This document shows, piece by piece, positions 59,506-64,000 of a DNA stretch of 64,000 bases. Below the pieces are notes generated by a model that ran no database searches, was not told where the DNA came from, and was given only the letters and a program-made list of their open reading frames with translations. The translations under genes and the position numbers were made by a program. Each line of letters opens with the position of its first letter. Position 1 is the stretch's first letter. The stretch comes from Rhodovulum robiginosum (GTDB lineage Bacteria; Pseudomonadota; Alphaproteobacteria; Rhodobacterales; Rhodobacteraceae): positions 124,001-188,000 of the forward strand of contig NZ_RWGU01000049.1 of the NCBI RefSeq assembly GCF_003944755.1. Direction: 5' to 3'.

Positions 59506-60998
59506 TTGGGGTCTCCCAGTACGGCGGTCACATAGGCCGATGGGTCCAGGATCTGCGCCGCCGCGGCCTCGGCGAAGGCGACGAAGGGTTCGGGCGCCAG
59601 GCCGATCACGATTGTCACCGCCGCCAGCCCCGCCACCGGGGCCAGCAGCGCGGCGCGCTCGCGCGGGGCGATCAGTGACAGACGGGGCGCGATGCCGTCG
59701 GGATGGGGGGCCCAGAAGGCGGCTGCCCAGATCTTGGTCATCGAGTAGATCGTCAGCAGACCCACCGCCAGCGCCACCCCGGCGATCACCCAGCCCTCGG
59801 CCTCCAGCGCCGCCTTGACCAGCAGGAACTTGGCCCAGAAGCCCGAGAGCGGCGGAAAGCCCGCCAGCGAAAAGGCCGGGATCAGGAACAGCACGGCCAG
59901 CAGAGGCGCGGATTTGTAAAGCCCGCCGATACGCGACAATTCGGTGCTGCCGGTCAACCGCTGGGCGGCGCCTGCGATCAGAAAGAGGTTCGCCTTCACG
60001 ACGATGTGGTGGACCAGGTAGAAAACCGCGCCGACCAGCGCGAGCGGGGTCAACAGGGCAAGCCCCAGGATCATGTAGCCGATCTGGCTGACGATGTGGA
60101 AAGACAGGATCTTGCGCATGTCGCTTTGCGCCGCCGCACCCAGCACGCCCGTCACCATGGTCAGCCCCGCCACCCACAGCAGGATCTGGTGGGTGAACCC
60201 GGTGTCATGGTCGAAGACCAGCGTGAACATCCGGATCAGCGCGTAGACGCCGACCTTGGTCAACAGCCCCGCAAACACCGCCGACACCGAAAAGGCCGGC
60301 GTGTGATAGGCGGCCGGCAGCCAGAAAAACAGTGGAAACAGCGCGGCCTTGACCCCGAAGGCGATCATGAACAGCATCGCCACCACCGTCAGCAGGCCCT
60401 GGTCGGTGCCGTCGACCGCTTGGGCCAGGTCGGCCATGTTCAGGGTGCCGGTCATCCCGTAAAGCAGCCCGATGCCGGTGAGGAACAGGATGGTGGAGAC
60501 GAGGTTCAGTGCCACATATTTCACCCCGCCGTCGATCTGCTCGGGCCGGCCGCCCAGTACCAGCAGCCCGAAGGACGCGATCAGCATCACCTCGAACCAG
60601 ACATAGAGGTTGAACAGATCCCCCGTCAGGAAGGCGCCGGTGACGCCCGCGATCAGCACGTTGAACAGCGCGTGATAGCCCAGGTGTTCCATCCGCGCGT
60701 CGATGTCGGCGAGCGCATAGACCGCCACCGCCAGCGCGATGATCGCGGTGATCAGGACCATCACCGCCGACAAGAGGTCCGCCACCAGCGTGATGCCGAA
60801 AGGCGCCGGCCAGCCGCCCATCTGCCCGGCGATCACGCCCTCGGCCAGGGTCGCCCGCATCAACAGCGCCGCGGCCAGCAACAGCAGCGCCGACCCGCCG
60901 ACCGAGACCCAGCGCCCCGCGCTCCGATCGCGCAGCAGGAAGGCCAGGACCGCCGTGGCGAAGGGGATCGCGATGGGAAGGGATAGCAGCCAACTCAC
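59502..60998 (-). CDS. mnhD: Mrp antiporter subunit MnhD (proton-conducting)
   Basis: The 498-residue product has about fourteen helices of the NuoN/NuoM-like family. GVKAALFPLFFWLPAAYHTP, LTKVGVYALIRMFTLVF, ILSFHIVSQIGYMILG and HHIVVKANLFLIAGAAQRLT contain the conserved Lys and Glu residues of the proton path. It overlaps mnhC (ATGA) and mnhE (ATGA). Confidence 0.94.
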   Translation of the reverse strand: MSWLLSLPIAIPFATAVLAFLLRDRSAGRWVSVGGSALLLLAAALLMRATLAEGVIAGQMGGWPAPFGITLVADLLSAVMVLITAIIALAVAVYALADIDARMEHLGYHALFNVLIAGVTGAFLTGDLFNLYVWFEVMLIASFGLLVLGGRPEQIDGGVKYVALNLVSTILFLTGIGLLYGMTGTLNMADLAQAVDGTDQGLLTVVAMLFMIAFGVKAALFPLFFWLPAAYHTPAFSVSAVFAGLLTKVGVYALIRMFTLVFDHDTGFTHQILLWVAGLTMVTGVLGAAAQSDMRKILSFHIVSQIGYMILGLALLTPLALVGAVFYLVHHIVVKANLFLIAGAAQRLTGSTELSRIGGLYKSAPLLAVLFLIPAFSLAGFPPLSGFWAKFLLVKAALEAEGWVIAGVALAVGLLTIYSMTKIWAAAFWAPHPDGIAPRLSLIAPRERAALLAPVAGLAAVTIVIGLAPEPFVAFAEAAAAQILDPSAYVTAVLGDPK

Positions 60999-61357
60999 GG
61001 CCGCGCCTCCGGTGGCTCGGCCAGGCGCATCTCGTCGGGCTCCAGCGTGCCGAGGGTGGTCCAGGCGCGGAACACCAGCACGATGGCAAAGGCAAACAGG
61101 CCAAAGCCGATCACGATCGCCGTCAGCACCAGCGCCTGCGGCAGCGCGTTGGCCGCCGTGCCGGTCAGCGTGTCGGCGCCCTCGGCGATCAGGGGCGGTG
61201 CGCCCTCGGTCAGGCGCCCGGCGGCAAAGATCGTCAGGTTGGCCGCGTTCGAGATCAGCACCAGCCCGAAGATGAACCGCATCAGGTTGCCCGCCAGCAT
61301 CAGGTAGATCGCGGCACCGGTCAGCGCGCCGATGGTCAGCGCAAGCAGCGTTTCCAT
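60995..61357 (-). CDS. mnhC: Mrp antiporter subunit MnhC (NuoK-like)
   Basis: Start ATG 61357 (METLLALTIGALTGAAIYLM), which shares its first base with the end of mnhB. The 120-residue product has three helices and NuoK-like segments RFIFGLVLISNAANLTIF and DTLTGTAANALPQALVLTAI. The tail (EPDEMRLAEPPEARP) is acidic and Pro-rich. Confidence 0.93.
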   Translation of the reverse strand: METLLALTIGALTGAAIYLMLAGNLMRFIFGLVLISNAANLTIFAAGRLTEGAPPLIAEGADTLTGTAANALPQALVLTAIVIGFGLFAFAIVLVFRAWTTLGTLEPDEMRLAEPPEARP

Positions 61358-61776
61358 CAGAGTTCCTCCTCCATGGCGAAGACCAGCGTCAGCACTGACC
61401 CGAAGACGACGAGATAGACCCCGATGTCGAACACCAGCACGGTGGACAGCGGCAGGCCCTTGTCGGTCTCGCTGGCGCCCAGAAACAGCCATTGCCCGGT
61501 AAACAGCGCGTCCCCGAACAGCGCCGATGCCAGCCCCGCGATGAGGGCGAGGCCGAGGCCCGCAACGGCGATGGCCTGGGGCGCCACGCGCAGGGCGGCG
61601 CGGGCATCGCGCGTGCCGCATGCGATGGCGTAGAGGATGAACCCGGTGGCCCCGGTCAGCCCGCCGATGAAGCCGCCGCCCGGCTCGTTATGGCCGCGCA
61701 GCAGCATGTAGAGCGAGAACACCAGCAACAGCCCGACGAGGTAGCGCGTGCCGGCGCGCAGGATGACGGAGTTCAT
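61357..61776 (-). CDS. mnhB: Mrp antiporter subunit MnhB
   Basis: Start ATG 61776 (MNSVILRAGTRYLVGLLLVF) overlaps the mnhA stop. The 139-residue product shows the MnhB pattern (RGHNEPGGGFIGGLTGATGF, VFDIGVYLVVFGSVLTLVFA) with four helices. A longer frame on this strand upstream is not coding. Confidence 0.93.
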   Translation of the reverse strand: MNSVILRAGTRYLVGLLLVFSLYMLLRGHNEPGGGFIGGLTGATGFILYAIACGTRDARAALRVAPQAIAVAGLGLALIAGLASALFGDALFTGQWLFLGASETDKGLPLSTVLVFDIGVYLVVFGSVLTLVFAMEEEL

Positions 61777-64000
61777 GTCCGATCCCCCTTGGTGGTGCGC
61801 AGCAGCGCATAGGCCGACAGCGCGGCGATCACGACGACGGCGATCTCGCCGAAAGTGTCGAGGGCGCGGAAATCGACGAGGATCACGTTGACGATGTTGC
61901 GGCCATAGGCCTCCGGCCAGCTTGCGGCCTCGAAATAGTCCGTCAGGCGGCGGTCGAGCGGCGCGGACAGTACCGCCAGCAGCACCAGCGCCACGGTCGC
62001 GCCCAGCGCGGTGGCCAGTGCCGCATGGGCCGGACGAAACCGGTCGCGCGCCAAGGCGGGCAGGCGCAGCAGCGCCACGGCGACCAGCACCACCACCAGC
62101 GTTTCGACCAGAAGCTGGGTGATCGCCACATCGGGCGCGCCGAACACGATAAAGACCAGCGCGGTGCCTATTCCCACCACCCCCAGCGCCGCGATCGCCG
62201 CGATGCGCGAGGCGCTGCCCACCGTCAACCCGGCGCCGGCCAGCAGAAGGGCGGCCAGCGCCACATGCACCCAGGTTGCCCCGCTCACGTCGATGGCCAA
62301 GGGCGGAAGCCCGCCCGCCATGATGCCCGCGGCGAGCCCCAGCAGGATCGTCGCGAAGGTGGCAAAGAGGTAATCGGTCAGCCGCCCGGTCTGGATCACG
62401 CGGGTTTGCCATGCCGCCAGCGCCTTCAGCCCGTCAAGGAACCGGTCCCAGCCGGCATCGAGGCTGGGCAGGCGGCTGAACGCCGCCTCCAACGCCGAAC
62501 GCAGCGGGCGGTGCCACGCATAAAACGCCAGGCCCAGCACGAAGGTCGTCGCGCTGAGCACCAGCGGCATATTGATCCCGGCCCAGAGCTTGAGTTCTTT
62601 CACCTCGGCGGGTGTCCCGGTCAGTGACACGACCGTCGGGGCCACCAGCGCGCGCTGCAAGACATCTGGGTACAGCCCGAAGAGCGCCCCGAGAGCAGCC
62701 AGGATCACGGGTCCCGACAGCATCGCCCAGGGCGCTTCGCCCGGGCTGCGGGGCAGGGGACCGCTGGCGGGTCGCCAGAAGGGGCGGAACGCCACCACGC
62801 CCGCCACGGCCAGCATCAGCGCGTTGGACACCAGCACCGCGCCCGCCACCAAAACGGGTTCTGACGCGACGGCGAGCGCGCCCGCGTATTTCAACTCTTT
62901 CCCGATGAAGCCCAGGAAGGGCGGGAAGCCGGCCATCGACATCGCGGCCACGGCGGCGGCAATCGCTGTGATCGGCATCGCGCGGCCCAGCCCGCCCAGC
63001 AGCTCGGCCTCGCGGGTGCCGGTCGCCTTGTCGATGCAGCCCACCACCAGAAAGAGCGCCGCCTTGTAAAGCGAATGCACGATCAGGAAGGTGGCGAACG
63101 CGGTCATCGCGTAGCCCGACTCCTGCCCCAGGAACAGCGTCAGCGTGCCCAGCGCCATCAGCGTGGTATAGGCCAGCGCCTGTTTCAGGTCGGTCTGGCG
63201 CAGCGCCAGCAGGCTTGCAAAGACCGCCGTCACCGCCCCCAGGATCGTGAGCGTCCACAGCCAGACACCGGTGCCCGACAGCGCCGGGTGCATCCGCGCC
63301 AGCAGGTAAATCCCGGCCTTGACCATGGTGGCCGAGTGCAAAAAGGCGCTGACCGGCGTGGGCGCGGCCATCGCGTTGGGCAGCCAGAAATGGAACGGCA
63401 CCTGCGCCGACTTGGTGAAGGCGCCCGCCAGCAGCAGCACCAGGATCGGCAGGTAGAGGGCATGCGCCTTCAGCGCGTCCCCCTGCGCCAGGATATCGGA
63501 TATCCGGGTGGTGCCGGCGGCAAAGCCCAGCAGGATCAGCCCGGCAAGGAAGGCCAGCCCCCCGGCGGCGGTCACGAACAGCGCCTGCAGCGCGTTGCGC
63601 CGGCTTGTCTCGGCCTCGTGCGAGAACCCGATCAGCAGGTAGGAGGTGAACGTGGTCAACTCCCAGAACACGAACAGCAGGATCAGGTCGTCGGCCAGCA
63701 CAAGCCCCAGCATCGAGACCATGAAGGCCGTCAGGTAAAGCGCGAAGCGTCCGTATTGCGGGTGCCCCGCGAGATAGGTGTTCGAGTAGAGCAGCACCAG
63801 CGCCCCGATCCCGCTGATCAACAGCGCAAAGGTCAGGCTGAGCCCGTCCACCAGCACCGCAAGCGAGAGGCCCAGCGAGGGCACCCAATCGGCCTGCCAG
63901 CGCAGCACCGATCCCGCGGCGACGGCCGGCAGCATCGAGGCGAAGCCCGCGAAAAGGGCCGCGGCCAGCACCACGGGCAGAACGCCCACCCAGCCGTTGC
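61773..64000 (-). CDS. mnhA: Mrp antiporter subunit MnhA, N-terminus beyond the window
   Basis: The frame is open to the last base of the window (…NGWVGVLPVVLAAA). About 742 residues are visible, and some tens at the N-terminus are missing. The GTG at 63989 is not accepted as start because homology continues upstream. Proton-antiporter core: PFHFWLPNAMAAPTPVSAFL, HSATMVKAGIYLLARM, LKQALAYTTLMALGTLTLFL, IVHSLYKAALFLVVGCIDKA. The C-terminal MrpA extension (DVAITQLLVETLVVVLVAVA, FRALDTFGEIAVVVIAALSA) is present. It carries the large subunit role of the Na+/H+ antiporter. Confidence 0.94.
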   Translation of the reverse strand, partial: NGWVGVLPVVLAAALFAGFASMLPAVAAGSVLRWQADWVPSLGLSLAVLVDGLSLTFALLISGIGALVLLYSNTYLAGHPQYGRFALYLTAFMVSMLGLVLADDLILLFVFWELTTFTSYLLIGFSHEAETSRRNALQALFVTAAGGLAFLAGLILLGFAAGTTRISDILAQGDALKAHALYLPILVLLLAGAFTKSAQVPFHFWLPNAMAAPTPVSAFLHSATMVKAGIYLLARMHPALSGTGVWLWTLTILGAVTAVFASLLALRQTDLKQALAYTTLMALGTLTLFLGQESGYAMTAFATFLIVHSLYKAALFLVVGCIDKATGTREAELLGGLGRAMPITAIAAAVAAMSMAGFPPFLGFIGKELKYAGALAVASEPVLVAGAVLVSNALMLAVAGVVAFRPFWRPASGPLPRSPGEAPWAMLSGPVILAALGALFGLYPDVLQRALVAPTVVSLTGTPAEVKELKLWAGINMPLVLSATTFVLGLAFYAWHRPLRSALEAAFSRLPSLDAGWDRFLDGLKALAAWQTRVIQTGRLTDYLFATFATILLGLAAGIMAGGLPPLAIDVSGATWVHVALAALLLAGAGLTVGSASRIAAIAALGVVGIGTALVFIVFGAPDVAITQLLVETLVVVLVAVALLRLPALARDRFRPAHAALATALGATVALVLLAVLSAPLDRRLTDYFEAASWPEAYGRNIVNVILVDFRALDTFGEIAVVVIAALSAYALLRTTKGDRT

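Overview
The window looks like chromosome or megaplasmid DNA of an alphaproteobacterium of the Rhodobacterales (Roseobacter-type). This rests on high GC, tight ATGA-overlapping operons, FNR/FnrL-like TTGAT-N4-ATCAA sites, a complete mnhABCDEFG (mrp) operon, a bacterial Nav channel, and tiny proteins that I recall from this group. No database search was possible, so product names rest on motif and family recognition.

Layout. (1) 1-4842, plus strand: the end of an alpha/beta hydrolase, a low-GC AraC-type regulator broken by a frameshift, then a run of small exported or lipid-anchored proteins of unknown function. (2) 5493-10919, minus: a close-packed five-gene operon (CPBP protease homologue, beta-lactamase-like serine hydrolase, alpha/beta hydrolase, quinone oxidoreductase-like protein, exported amidohydrolase). 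(3) 11096-11595: relics of a HupE/UreJ-type protein and an MFS transporter. (4) 11648-25736: a copper/silver resistance island. From a pair of divergent CueR-type promoters at about 22.73-22.81 kb, one arm (minus) reads SHOCT protein, cueR, cytochrome c, Cys/His-rich exported protein, cusB, cusA, cusF, copC, copD, multicopper oxidase, DUF411 protein. The other arm (plus) reads copA and a second cytochrome c. The CusB protein carries five CusF-like domains. (5) 25733-31855: a broken phage-type spanin-like gene, a P2-type cation ATPase, a Kef-type antiporter coupled to a small HTH protein, and a divergent tandem universal stress protein behind an FNR-like site.

(6) 32269-44582: a sugar or sugar-acid catabolic island. 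It has an RbsABC-type ABC importer, four SDR dehydrogenases, an FMN hydroxyacid dehydrogenase, an M24-fold protein, and an unusual cytoplasmic regulator that joins a winged helix to a complete solute-binding-protein domain. Two tandem dyads lie in the divergent promoter. IS6-family remnants in the same orientation flank this island. (7) 45282-46860: a metallophosphoesterase broken by an 8-bp duplication and other debris. (8) 46882-51818: dabAB (inorganic-carbon uptake) with a divergent LysR regulator. (9) 51915-54005: tiny conserved proteins between two more IS6 relics. (10) 54045-57437: a sulfotransferase-like protein, an OxyR-like LysR regulator lacking the peroxidatic cysteine, a YdcH protein and hypotheticals. 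(11) 57532-64000, minus: the Mrp Na+/H+ antiporter operon (mnhA cut by the window end) whose last gene overlaps a voltage-gated sodium channel gene.

The strongest candidates for new biology are the HTH-SBP fusion regulator with its tandem operators, the CusB adaptor with a string of metallochaperone domains, and the Nav channel coupled to the Mrp operon.
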